This document shows positions 50,564-58,155 of a stretch of 63,797 nt of DNA, one piece after another. Source of the DNA: Aeromonas veronii bv. veronii. GTDB taxonomy: Bacteria; Pseudomonadota; Gammaproteobacteria; Enterobacterales; Aeromonadaceae. A program made the position numbers and the translations under genes. The notes under the pieces were generated by a model, which was given only the letters and a program-made list of their open reading frames with translations, had not been told where the DNA came from and did no database searches. Every line of letters begins with the position of its first letter. Position 1 is the stretch's first letter. The stretch lies in contig NZ_CDDK01000020.1 in assembly GCF_000820225.1 (NCBI RefSeq), positions 1-63,797 of the forward strand, read 5' to 3'.

Positions 50564-50716
50564 TTATTTAGTTCCCTTCACCGGAGCATTACCTCTGCCA
50601 TCACCCGAAACTCTACCTGTTGTAGAAGGCCAGTTGCCCCCAGGGCCAGGATGTGAAGAGGGGCCACGACTATTACCTTTACCTGAGCTAGAACCAGAGT
50701 TGTTACCTTTAGCCAT
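50564..50716 (-). CDS. 50-residue Gly/Ser-rich small protein
   Basis: Reads MAKGNNSGSSSGKGNSRG, then PSSHPGPGGNWPSTTG and RVSGDGRGNAPVKGTK to TAA. AAGGA sits seven bases before the ATG, codons are consistent and no other frame there is plausible. It is basic, almost without hydrophobic residues, and probably disordered. No function assigned; its sequence is unlike any domain I can name. It converges on the zinc-ribbon gene. Confidence 0.7.
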   Translation of the reverse strand: MAKGNNSGSSSGKGNSRGPSSHPGPGGNWPSTTGRVSGDGRGNAPVKGTK

Positions 50717-50805
50717 AAATCAATCCTTCCAGTAAGTTTGCATATCCAGACCATCTCTGGACGCATTAAGATTAACAGGAGCAATAGGGACAATTGGGGA
50801 CAAAA

Positions 50806-51132
50806 ATGGACTATGATGACAAAGCACAAAAAATAAAGGATGAAATATCAAAAATTGGTTGGAGTATGAATGAATTCGTTTTCGAATATGATAAATTTTA
50901 CAATTATAAATCCAAACTCACATGTGATTCGTTCAAAAAACAGCTAGCCAGAAAAACCACTCGCACTTCCTTATTAAACAATTACCTTGAGTTTATATAC
51001 AAACATCCTACATGGATAGCGCACAATGACATAAGGCCGACGTTTATTAATGATGAATTGGATGACTCCTTTGTTCTTGAAATGAGACAAATTTCAGCTA
51101 TTATCACAAAAAAAATCACACAATCGAAATGA
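50806..51132 (+). CDS. Hypothetical protein in AT-rich insert
   Basis: 108 residues, helical, with MNEFVFEYDKFYNYKSKLT and FKKQLARKTTRTSLLNNYLEFIYKHPTWI. The ATG at 50806 has GGGGA five bases upstream. Not recognised. No membrane segment. It is divergent from the Gly/Ser-rich gene with an 89-base gap. Confidence 0.75.
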   Translation: MDYDDKAQKIKDEISKIGWSMNEFVFEYDKFYNYKSKLTCDSFKKQLARKTTRTSLLNNYLEFIYKHPTWIAHNDIRPTFINDELDDSFVLEMRQISAIITKKITQSK

Positions 51133-51235
51133 TTGCCAAGAGCATTTATCTTGCAAGCAGGCTCTAATAAAAATCAAACCTAATTAATCAATGTTAACTA
51201 TGGAATCTTCCAATCTCCGACATGAAGAGGCATTC

Positions 51236-51517
51236 ATGGGCGTTGTAATATTAAATGGATTTATTATCGTGTCCTCCAACGATTTGACTGCGGTCAAGAA
51301 TGAACTTGATAACCATATCCTGTTAACCCGCGCTGAAACCGGCTGCCTGATCTTTAAGGTGACTCAAGATCCTCTCAATCCCTGCCGATTCGATGTCTAT
51401 GAAGAGTTTGTTGATGAGGCGGCTTTTCAAGCGCATCAGGCCAGAGTCAAATCCTCCCGCTGGGGTGAAATTACCGTCAATGTCGAGCGACACTATACGG
51501 TAACAGGGATTGCATAA
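51236..51517 (+). CDS. Putative quinol monooxygenase (ABM domain)
   Basis: 93 residues, the ABM family length. FIIVSSNDLTAVKNELDNHILLTRAETGCLIFKVTQDP and FDVYEEFVDEAAFQAHQ with the conserved His fit YgiN-like antibiotic-biosynthesis monooxygenase domains. GAAGAGG precedes the ATG at 51236. Confidence 0.85.
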   Translation: MGVVILNGFIIVSSNDLTAVKNELDNHILLTRAETGCLIFKVTQDPLNPCRFDVYEEFVDEAAFQAHQARVKSSRWGEITVNVERHYTVTGIA

Positions 51518-51562
51518 ATCACAGCCTTGCCATTTTGGCCAAGGTGGCGAACTGGGAGTGGC

Positions 51563-51630
51563 GCAGAACTCTCCCCCCTCTCGCTACCGCGAATGCCCGA
51601 TTACGCTGCGCTTATCGAGCCTGCGTTACT
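51563..51630. repeat. Dispersed-repeat-like sequence
   Basis: CTCTCGCTACCGCGAATGCCCGATTACGCTGCGCTTATCGAGCCTGCG. Its reverse complement (GCGTAATCGGGCATTCGCGGTAGCG) resembles common intergenic repeats and shares CGGTAGCG with the island-edge motif. Only this one copy is clear here. Confidence 0.4.
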
Positions 51631-51655
51631 TCCACCCTTTGTTATTAAGGCCACT

Positions 51656-52084
51656 ATGATCCGCCCATTATTAACAACCGATCTGGATGCCGCCGTCGAG
51701 CTCTGGTATCAGGCATCGGTGCAGGCCCACGACTTTATTCCCGCCACCTTTTGGCGTGAGCAACAGGCAGCGATGCGCGATAGTTATCTGCCCGCCAGCC
51801 AGAGCTGGGGCTATGAGGAGGATGGACAGCTACTGGGCTTTATCTCCTGGTATCAGGGGTCTGTTGCCGCCCTGTTTATCTCCCCAGATCACCAAGCACA
51901 CGGGTTGGGTCGCCAATTGCTCGAACACCTCAAAGCCCAATATGATCGACTCGAGTTGACGGTCTACGCCGAAAATGAGCAGGCGCGGCGCTTCTATTCC
52001 CGCAACGGTTTCAAAGAGGGTGAGCAGCAGTTGTGCGAGCATAGCGGACACCCCGAGCTGGTGATGCATTGGCAACGAGTATAA
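51656..52084 (+). CDS. GNAT acetyltransferase
   Basis: 142 residues. ALFISPDHQAHGLGRQLLEHLKA carries the acetyl-CoA loop (Q-x-x-G-x-G/A) and VYAENEQARRFYSRNGFKEG is the fourth GNAT motif. Substrate not known. The ATG at 51656 starts the family fold; an open upstream part is not used. Confidence 0.88.
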   Translation: MIRPLLTTDLDAAVELWYQASVQAHDFIPATFWREQQAAMRDSYLPASQSWGYEEDGQLLGFISWYQGSVAALFISPDHQAHGLGRQLLEHLKAQYDRLELTVYAENEQARRFYSRNGFKEGEQQLCEHSGHPELVMHWQRV

Positions 52085-52196
52085 GCGGGTCGCCCATAGC
52101 GATGGCGAGCACGCTTTGCCTGTTTTGTGGCCGCCTTGAATGCCATGGCGGCATTCTCTACAATGACCCACTTTTTATTCATTTCGGGTTATATCG

Positions 52197-52445
52197 ATGA
52201 GCGATACCAGCACCAAACCGGCTCTGCCGGATCACCTCTCCTGCAATCCCCGCAGCCCTCACTATGTGGCCGCCTGCTTCGAGCATCCGATCGGTATTCG
52301 CCTGAACGGCAAAGAGCGCACCGATGTCGAGGAGTACTGCATCAGCGAAGGTTGGGTGAAGATCCCCTCCCCCAAGGCGCTGGATCGCCGTGGTCAGCCC
52401 ATCCTGATCAAACTCAAAGGCACCGTTGAAGCCTTCTACAGCTAA
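52197..52445 (+). CDS. DUF3297 small protein
   Basis: 82 residues. PDHLSCNPRSPHYVAACFEHPIGIRLNGKERTDVEEYCISEGW and KLKGTVEAFY fit DUF3297, widespread in gammaproteobacteria with no known function. The gene ends before a bidirectional terminator. Confidence 0.85.
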   Translation: MSDTSTKPALPDHLSCNPRSPHYVAACFEHPIGIRLNGKERTDVEEYCISEGWVKIPSPKALDRRGQPILIKLKGTVEAFYS

Positions 52446-52465
52446 TCAGCGCGCTACTGCTTGAT

Positions 52466-52503
52466 AAACAACAAGGCCACCCTCGCGGTGGCCTTGTTGT
52501 TTC
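52466..52503. terminator. Bidirectional terminator
   Basis: AACAACAAGGCCACC-CTCGC-GGTGGCCTTGTTGTT between the converging DUF3297 gene and puuB. Confidence 0.88.
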
Positions 52504-52571
52504 CGGTATTGGTGCTGGCATCTGCGCTAACTAAGCGGCAACCACCAGCCCACATTTCTCGCTGGCAGCTC

Positions 52572-53849
52572 TTATACCCCCAACCGATCGCGCAAGGTGT
52601 ACCAAGCGGCGCCCGCGGCGGTAAAGGGTATACGGAACAGGCGGCCACCCGGGAAGGGGTAGTGCGGCAGTTTAGCGAATGCATCGAAGCGCTCCGCCTG
52701 ACCGCTCAGCACCTCCGCGAGCAGCTTGCCCGCCAGATGGGTACAGGTGACGCCGTGGCCGCTGTAGCCCTGCATGTAGTAGATGTTGGGGCCGATGCGA
52801 CCAAACTGCGGCAGCCGCGACAGGGTGAGCAGGAAGTTGCCGGTCCAGGTGTAATCCACCTTGACGTCGGCCAGCTGCGGGAAGGTCTTGAGCATCTTGG
52901 GGATGATCAGCCGCTCGATATCCGCCGGATCCCGCGCCCCATAGACCACACCGCCGCCATAGAGCAGCCGGTGATCGCCGGAGGTTCGGTAGTAGTCGAG
53001 CAGGTAGTTGCAATCCTCCAGACAGTAATTTTGCGGCAGCAGTGAACGGGCCCGCTCCTCCCCCAGCACTTCGGTAGCTATCACCTGGGTGCCGCAGGGC
53101 ATGCTCTTGGCGGCGAGCTCGGGCACCAGGTTGCCGAGGTAAGCGTTGCCCGCCACCACGACAAAGCGCGCCTTCACCGCCCCCTTGGCGGTCTTGACCA
53201 AGGCTGGCTGGCCCGGGGTGATGCTGGTGACGGCGGATTGTTCGAAGATCTGCCCCCCCTGGATGCGGATGGCTTCCGCCTCCCCCAACGCCAGATTGAG
53301 TGGGTGGATATGGCCGCCGCTCTTGTCGAGCAAGGCGCCGACGTAGCGATCGCTCGCGACTACCTCGCGCACCCCCTTGGCATCGAGCAGCTCCAGCTGG
53401 TCGTTACCCCACTTCTGCCAGCGGGCGTATTGGGATTTGAGCTCGTGCAGCTGCTTCTCGGTCTCGGCGGCAAAGACACCGCCCTCCTGCAGATCGCACT
53501 GGATGTTGTAGCGCTTGATCCGCTCGCGGATGATCTGGCCCCCCTCAAACAACATGGAACCGAGCAGCCTGGCCTGATCCGGCGGGCAGTTCGCTTCTAT
53601 GGTGTCGATGTCGCGGCTGTAGGAGTTGACGATCTGGCCGCCGTTGCGGCCGCTGGCGCCAAAGCCAACTCGTGCGGCCTCCAGCACCACCACCTTGTAG
53701 CCCTTTTCTACCAGATGCAGGGCGCTGGAGAGGCCGGTATAACCCGCCCCGATGACGCAGACATCGCACTCCAGCTGCTCGGTCAGTGTCGGGTAGGGCG
53801 CGTGTTTATTGGCGCTGGCTGCGTAGTAACTGTTTACATGTTCGGTCAT
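52572..53849 (-). CDS. puuB: Gamma-glutamylputrescine oxidase
   Basis: 425 residues (E. coli PuuB 426). FAD loop VCVIGAGYTGLSSALHLVEKGYKVVVLEA, GFGASGRNGGQIVNSYS, and a C-terminal DAO-type domain ending with the Arg-rich VTCTHLAGKLLAEVLSG. It oxidises gamma-glutamyl-putrescine in putrescine catabolism. It lies just downstream of puuR on the same strand with a 45-base gap. Confidence 0.93.
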   Translation of the reverse strand: MTEHVNSYYAASANKHAPYPTLTEQLECDVCVIGAGYTGLSSALHLVEKGYKVVVLEAARVGFGASGRNGGQIVNSYSRDIDTIEANCPPDQARLLGSMLFEGGQIIRERIKRYNIQCDLQEGGVFAAETEKQLHELKSQYARWQKWGNDQLELLDAKGVREVVASDRYVGALLDKSGGHIHPLNLALGEAEAIRIQGGQIFEQSAVTSITPGQPALVKTAKGAVKARFVVVAGNAYLGNLVPELAAKSMPCGTQVIATEVLGEERARSLLPQNYCLEDCNYLLDYYRTSGDHRLLYGGGVVYGARDPADIERLIIPKMLKTFPQLADVKVDYTWTGNFLLTLSRLPQFGRIGPNIYYMQGYSGHGVTCTHLAGKLLAEVLSGQAERFDAFAKLPHYPFPGGRLFRIPFTAAGAAWYTLRDRLGV

Positions 53850-53894
53850 GATCCCTGTTTCCTTACCGGTTCGGTTGCCAAACTACTGTGAGGA

Positions 53895-54497
53895 TTAAAA
53901 GCTCGCCGGGGTGTGGGCGCTGACGATGCGACAGGTCTCCCCCGACGGATTGCTGAAGCTATGGGGCTCGCCGGTGTCGATCACATAGCTGTCGCCCGCC
54001 TCCAGCTGATAACTCTGGCCCGCCACCGTCAGGATCACCGACCCCTCCAGCACGGTGCCGACCTCCTCCCCCTGATGGGTAACCTGACCGCCTGTGTCGG
54101 TGCCGGGGGGATAGGTCTCCAGCATAAAGCCGAGCTGGCGGCGGTTGTTGCCGTTGTGCACTAGCTTGAGGGAGACCCCCTGGCTGCCCAGCTCGATCAG
54201 CTGATCCGCCTTGATCACCACCTCCGGAGTGCGGCTCTCCTCCTCGGCGAAAAACCGCGACAGCGGCAGGCCGTAGATGGTGAGCAGCTTTTGCAGGGAG
54301 GCGACCGAGGGGCTCACCTTGTCCTGCTCGATCATGCAGATGGCGCCATGAGTCAGGCCACTCAACTCGGCCGCCCGCCGCTGGGAGAGCCCCAGCTGAT
54401 GGCGTACCGCCGCCAGCCGTTCCCCCATGGTGCGCGCCCCGGCGTCAGTCCCACTCACCGGTCGAGCCACGCCCTCCCGGCTCTGTGGCCCGCTCAT
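53895..54497 (-). CDS. puuR: HTH/cupin regulator PuuR
   Basis: 200 residues. An N-terminal XRE helix-turn-helix (LGLSQRRAAELSGLTHGAICMIEQDKVSPSVASLQKLL) is followed by a cupin with HQGEEVGTVLEGSVILTV and GEPHSFSNPSGETCRIVSAHTP, closely like E. coli PuuR. It represses puu genes and is relieved by putrescine. The start at 54497 (MSGPQ) is chosen by homology over longer frames. Divergent from gabD with tandem operator-like repeats between. Confidence 0.93.
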   Translation of the reverse strand: MSGPQSREGVARPVSGTDAGARTMGERLAAVRHQLGLSQRRAAELSGLTHGAICMIEQDKVSPSVASLQKLLTIYGLPLSRFFAEEESRTPEVVIKADQLIELGSQGVSLKLVHNGNNRRQLGFMLETYPPGTDTGGQVTHQGEEVGTVLEGSVILTVAGQSYQLEAGDSYVIDTGEPHSFSNPSGETCRIVSAHTPASF

Positions 54498-54910
54498 GAA
54501 AGGCCCCCTTCTGCGCCATGTCTGCATCCTTGCATCATCAGCCTCTCCTGCTTGCGCGTGATCGCATCGGATCAGGCGCTGCTTGTTTACCCTGCTGGTT
54601 AAAATAGCCAACCAGCTTTCCCTTGCCGTTCACTATGTTACACAGCACAGCCGTTCATTATTTTGCACACCTGATTTACCATCTCCCGGTCGTCTGCCCA
54701 CTTACAGCCTGCAAGCGAACCGGAGAAAGCGCGCTACACAGCCCATTTTCTAGCATGGCGCCCCCCAGCAATTCAAATATATTTAACACTTGAAAAACAT
54801 TTCAGCTCAAATTATGGTCTTCCTGTGCTTATTATTTTATACGGCAGCGGCGCAGGAAGGGTCGGCTCACTCCGGCAACCAGCTGCTCTGACCCACACTC
54901 GAGGCTTCTC
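54498..54910. other. puuR-gabD divergent intergenic region
   Basis: No gene. Contains two 19-base direct repeats (54626 and 54651) that look like PuuR operators, plus AT-rich DNA near 54770-54840 likely to hold the gabD promoter. Confidence 0.6.
54626..54669. promoter_or_regulatory. Tandem PuuR operator-like sites
   Basis: CCGTTCACTATGTTACACA and CCGTTCATTATTTTGCACA, 25 bases apart. The reverse complement of the second (CAAAATAATGAAC) resembles the known E. coli PuuR site AAAATATAATGAACA. Confidence 0.65.
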
Positions 54911-56374
54911 ATGTCAGGAACAACATCCCACTCCAGCTTGATCACATCCCGCGCCTATATAGATGGACAGTGGTGCGAGGCCGCCAGCGGCCGCACCTTC
55001 GAGGTCACCAACCCCGCCAGCGGTGCCGTCATTACCCAGGTGCCCGACATGGATGCCGAGGATACCCGCCGCGCCATCGCGGCCGCCCACGCGGCGCAAC
55101 CCGCCTGGGCTGCGCTGACCGCCAAGGAGCGCAGCAACAAGCTCTACGCCTGGTTTGCCGCCATCACAGCCCACAGCGACGAGCTGGCCCGCATCATGAC
55201 CTGCGAGCAGGGCAAGCCGCTGGCGGAAGCAAAGGGAGAGGTGACCTATGGCGCCAGCTTTATCCAGTGGTTCGCCGAGGAGGGCAAGCGCGCCTATGGC
55301 CGCACCATCCCGGGCTTTAGCGGCGATCGCCGGTTGGCCACCATCAAGCAGCCGGTGGGCGTGGTCGCCGCCATCACTCCGTGGAACTTCCCCATTGCCA
55401 TGATCACCCGCAAGGCGGGCCCGGCGCTGGCCGCCGGCTGCACTATAGTCATCAAGCCCGCCGCCGAGACGCCACTCTGCGCGCTGGCGCTGGCGGTGTT
55501 GGCCGAGCAGGCGGGCATCCCCGCCGGTGTCATCAATATCGTCACCAGCCATCAGGCGAGCGCGGTGGGCAACGAGCTGTGCAGCAATCCGGTGGTGCGC
55601 AAGCTCTCCTTCACCGGCTCCACCCGCATCGGCAAGCTGCTGATGCGCCAGTGCGCCGACACCATGAAGCGCCTCTCGCTGGAGCTGGGTGGCAACGCCC
55701 CCTTTATCGTCTTTGACGACGCCGATCTCGACGCTGCCGTGGCAGGGGCGCTCGCCTCCAAATACCGCAACGCCGGGCAGACCTGTGTCTGCGCCAACCG
55801 CATTCTGGTGCAGGCCAGTGTCTATGACGCCTTCGCCGAGAAGCTGACCGCTGCCGTCAGCGCCTTCAAGGTGGGGGATGGCATGGCCGAAGGCACCCAG
55901 ATCGGCCCGCTCATCAACCCCGCCGCCGCCAGCAAGGTGGCCGAGCTGGTGCAACAATCGGTCGCCGCCGGTGCCGAAGTGCTGCTGGGGGGCGAAGCTC
56001 ACCCCGCTGGCCCCCTCTTCTACCGCCCCACCATTTTGGGCAAGGTGGATAAAACCAACCCCATCCTGCAGGAGGAGATCTTCGGCCCGGTCGCCCCGCT
56101 GGTGCGCTTCGAGACGGAAGCCGAGGCCATCGCCATTGCCAACGACACCCCTTATGGCCTGGCCGCCTACTTCTATGGCCGCGATATCGCCCGGGTGTGG
56201 CGCGTCGCCGAGCAGCTGGAGTACGGCATGGTTGGCATCAACGAGGGGATCATCTCAACCGAATTGGCCCCTTTTGGCGGGATCAAGGAGTCGGGTCTGG
56301 GTAGGGAAGGGGCTGCCGAGGGGCTGGAGGAGTATCTCGAGACCAAATACCTCTGCTTTGGCGCCATTCGCTAG
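54911..56374 (+). CDS. gabD: NAD(P)-dependent succinate-semialdehyde dehydrogenase
   Basis: 487 residues (E. coli GabD 482). The catalytic Glu is in LELGGNAPFIVF and the Cys in NAGQTCVCANR; the NAD fold has ITPWNFPIAM and FTGSTRIGK. It oxidises succinic semialdehyde to succinate. It lies upstream of gabT and is probably in one operon, under PuuR. It could also accept gamma-glutamyl-aminobutyraldehyde, the PuuC reaction. Confidence 0.9.
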   Translation: MSGTTSHSSLITSRAYIDGQWCEAASGRTFEVTNPASGAVITQVPDMDAEDTRRAIAAAHAAQPAWAALTAKERSNKLYAWFAAITAHSDELARIMTCEQGKPLAEAKGEVTYGASFIQWFAEEGKRAYGRTIPGFSGDRRLATIKQPVGVVAAITPWNFPIAMITRKAGPALAAGCTIVIKPAAETPLCALALAVLAEQAGIPAGVINIVTSHQASAVGNELCSNPVVRKLSFTGSTRIGKLLMRQCADTMKRLSLELGGNAPFIVFDDADLDAAVAGALASKYRNAGQTCVCANRILVQASVYDAFAEKLTAAVSAFKVGDGMAEGTQIGPLINPAAASKVAELVQQSVAAGAEVLLGGEAHPAGPLFYRPTILGKVDKTNPILQEEIFGPVAPLVRFETEAEAIAIANDTPYGLAAYFYGRDIARVWRVAEQLEYGMVGINEGIISTELAPFGGIKESGLGREGAAEGLEEYLETKYLCFGAIR

Positions 56375-56498
56375 GGCTGCAACAGAGAGACAAGGCGCCG
56401 CCGATCTGGCCCGATGGGCTGATCGGCGGTGATGGGCGCCAAAACGCCTGCCACATTTTCAGGGAATATCGGGGGCTGCGGCCCCTCAGGGAGGAAAG

Positions 56499-57788
56499 AT
56501 GAGTCAGTCAGAATCAAACAAGGCGTGGCAAGCGCGCCGCGAAGCGGCCGTGGTCAATGGCGTCGGTACCCTGCTGCCGGTCTTTATCGACCGGGCGCAA
56601 AATGCCGAGCTGTGGGATGTGGAGGGCAACCGCTACATCGACTTTGCCTCCGGCATCGCCGTGCTCAACACCGGTCACAACCACCCGAAAGTGGTGGCAG
56701 CGGTGCGCGAGCAGCTGGAAAAATTCAGCCACACCTGCTTTCAGGTCACTCCCTACCCGGGCTATATCGAGCTTGCCGAGAAGCTCAACGCCCTGGTGCC
56801 CGGCCCGACCCCGAAGCGCACCCTGTTTCTCTCCACCGGCGCCGAGGCAGTCGAGAACGCCATCAAGATTGCCCGCGCCCACACCGGTCGCAGCGGCACC
56901 ATCGCCTTCAAGGGGGGCTTTCACGGCCGCACCATGATGGGGATGGCGCTCACCGGCAAGGTGGTGCCCTACAAGACCGGCTTTGGCCCCTTCCCGGGGG
57001 AGGTCTACCACATCCCCTTCCCCGCCGATTATCTCGGGGTGAGTGAAGAGGATGCCCTGCACGCCCTCGAGCTCTGCTTCAGCGCCGATATCGAGCCGAG
57101 CCGGGTTGCCGCCATCATTATCGAGCCGGTACAGGGCGAAGGGGGCTTCTATCCCGCCTCCCCGAGCTTTATGCAGAAGCTGCGCAGCGTCTGCGACCAG
57201 CACGGCATTCTGCTGATTTGTGACGAGATCCAGAGCGGTTTCTGCCGCACCGGCAAGACCTTCGCCACCGAGTATGCCGGCATCGAGCCGGACATCATGA
57301 CCCTGGCCAAGAGTCTGGCGGGTGGCTTCCCCCTGTCAGCCGTGGTGGGCAAGGCGGAGATCATGAACTCGGCCAAGCCGGGTGGTCTGGGTGGCACCTA
57401 TGCCGGTTCCCCCATCGCCTGCGCTGCCGCGCTGACGGTCTTGCAGGTGATCGAAGAGGAGCAGCTCAACCAGAAGGCCCAGGCGCAAGGTGAGCAGATC
57501 AAGGCGGGGCTGCAACGCATAGCCGAGCGTTTTGACTGCATAGGTCAAATTCGCGGCCCCGGTGCCATGGTGGCCATGGAGCTGGTGAAACGGCGTGATG
57601 CCAGCCAGCCCGATCCCGACCTTACCAAGCGACTGGTGGCCGAGGCGGGCAAACGGGGTCTGGTCCTTCTCTCATGCGGGGTGCGCGCAAATGTCATCCG
57701 TTTTCTCGCCCCCCTGACAGCCCCTGCGGCAGTGATTGACGAGGGGTTGCAACTCCTTGAAAAATCACTGGAGGCCGTGCTGGCCTGA
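56499..57788 (+). CDS. gabT: 4-aminobutyrate aminotransferase
   Basis: 429 residues, class III PLP aminotransferase. The PLP site reads CDEIQSGFCRTGKTFA and MTLAKSLAGGFPLSAV with the Schiff-base Lys, and FKGGFHGRTMMGMALTG is the family glycine-rich stretch. It converts GABA plus 2-oxoglutarate to succinic semialdehyde. It could equally be named puuE. AGGGAGGAAAG is upstream. Confidence 0.93.
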   Translation: MSQSESNKAWQARREAAVVNGVGTLLPVFIDRAQNAELWDVEGNRYIDFASGIAVLNTGHNHPKVVAAVREQLEKFSHTCFQVTPYPGYIELAEKLNALVPGPTPKRTLFLSTGAEAVENAIKIARAHTGRSGTIAFKGGFHGRTMMGMALTGKVVPYKTGFGPFPGEVYHIPFPADYLGVSEEDALHALELCFSADIEPSRVAAIIIEPVQGEGGFYPASPSFMQKLRSVCDQHGILLICDEIQSGFCRTGKTFATEYAGIEPDIMTLAKSLAGGFPLSAVVGKAEIMNSAKPGGLGGTYAGSPIACAAALTVLQVIEEEQLNQKAQAQGEQIKAGLQRIAERFDCIGQIRGPGAMVAMELVKRRDASQPDPDLTKRLVAEAGKRGLVLLSCGVRANVIRFLAPLTAPAAVIDEGLQLLEKSLEAVLA

Positions 57789-57814
57789 CCAGCAGGAAAG
57801 TGACCACTCACCTG

Positions 57815-57828
57815 TGCAAATAAATGCA
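57815..57828. promoter_or_regulatory. Dyad operator upstream of puuP1
   Basis: TGCAAATAAATGCA, centred about 30 bases ahead of the -35. It matches the site before puuP2 and has the spacing of an ArgR-type box (half sites 14 bases long with AT-rich centre). Regulator identity is inference. Confidence 0.5.
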
Positions 57829-57847
57829 ATTTTGCCCCCTTTTTTTC

Positions 57848-57876
57848 TTGTCAAGGGGGCCCTGCAAATGCACAAT
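57848..57876 (+). promoter_or_regulatory. puuP1 promoter
   Basis: TTGTCA, 17 bases, CACAAT. The puuP2 upstream region has the identical hexamers and spacing at 59994-60022, which supports both. Confidence 0.7.
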
Positions 57877-57890
57877 GCGCCGCCACTGAA

Positions 57891-57927
57891 AGAACCGATG
57901 TAAAACAATGGCATCGGTTCTTTTTTA
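57891..57927 (+). terminator. Leader terminator/attenuator ahead of puuP1
   Basis: AGAACCGATG, loop, CATCGGTTCT and TTTTTT. It begins about 14 bases after the -10, so it lies at the very start of any transcript from that promoter, making it an attenuator rather than only the gabT terminator. Confidence 0.7.
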
Positions 57928-57978
57928 GACAGTGAACACACCCATAAACGAGGCCGGATCACCCCCGGAAAAGATAGC

Positions 57979-57996
57979 GAGATTGGCAGCAGTCTC
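57979..57996 (+). other. Conserved hairpin in puuP1 leader
   Basis: GAGATT-GGCAGC-AGTCTC. The puuP2 leader has the same hairpin as GAGATT...AATCTC, with one G-U pair here replaced by A-U there. Confidence 0.5.
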
Positions 57997-58023
57997 CCGA
58001 CACCAAGTCTAGTGAGGAACAAC

Positions 58024-58155
58024 ATGGGGCATCTCAATGCTTTCCAACCGGCCATGGCCGGTGTGCGCCGCCCTGGCGCCCTTGATTCCCGGGCCTCTCT
58101 CCCGGTTTCGTTGATGGACCGTGCCACTCTGGCACTGCATGAGGAACATGCATAA
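58024..58155 (+). CDS. Leader ORF 1 upstream of puuP1
   Basis: 43 residues: starts [21 protein letters not shown], ends with [13 protein letters not shown] is five bases before the ATG, and the TAA overlaps the permease ATG (TAATG). A homologous 46-residue ORF occupies the same position before puuP2, sharing MGxxNAF, P, G-R-PGALD. Conservation at amino-acid level favours a translated peptide. It could couple translation to the transporter or act in attenuation. Confidence 0.7.
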   Translation: MGHLNAFQPAMAGVRRPGALDSRASLPVSLMDRATLALHEEHA

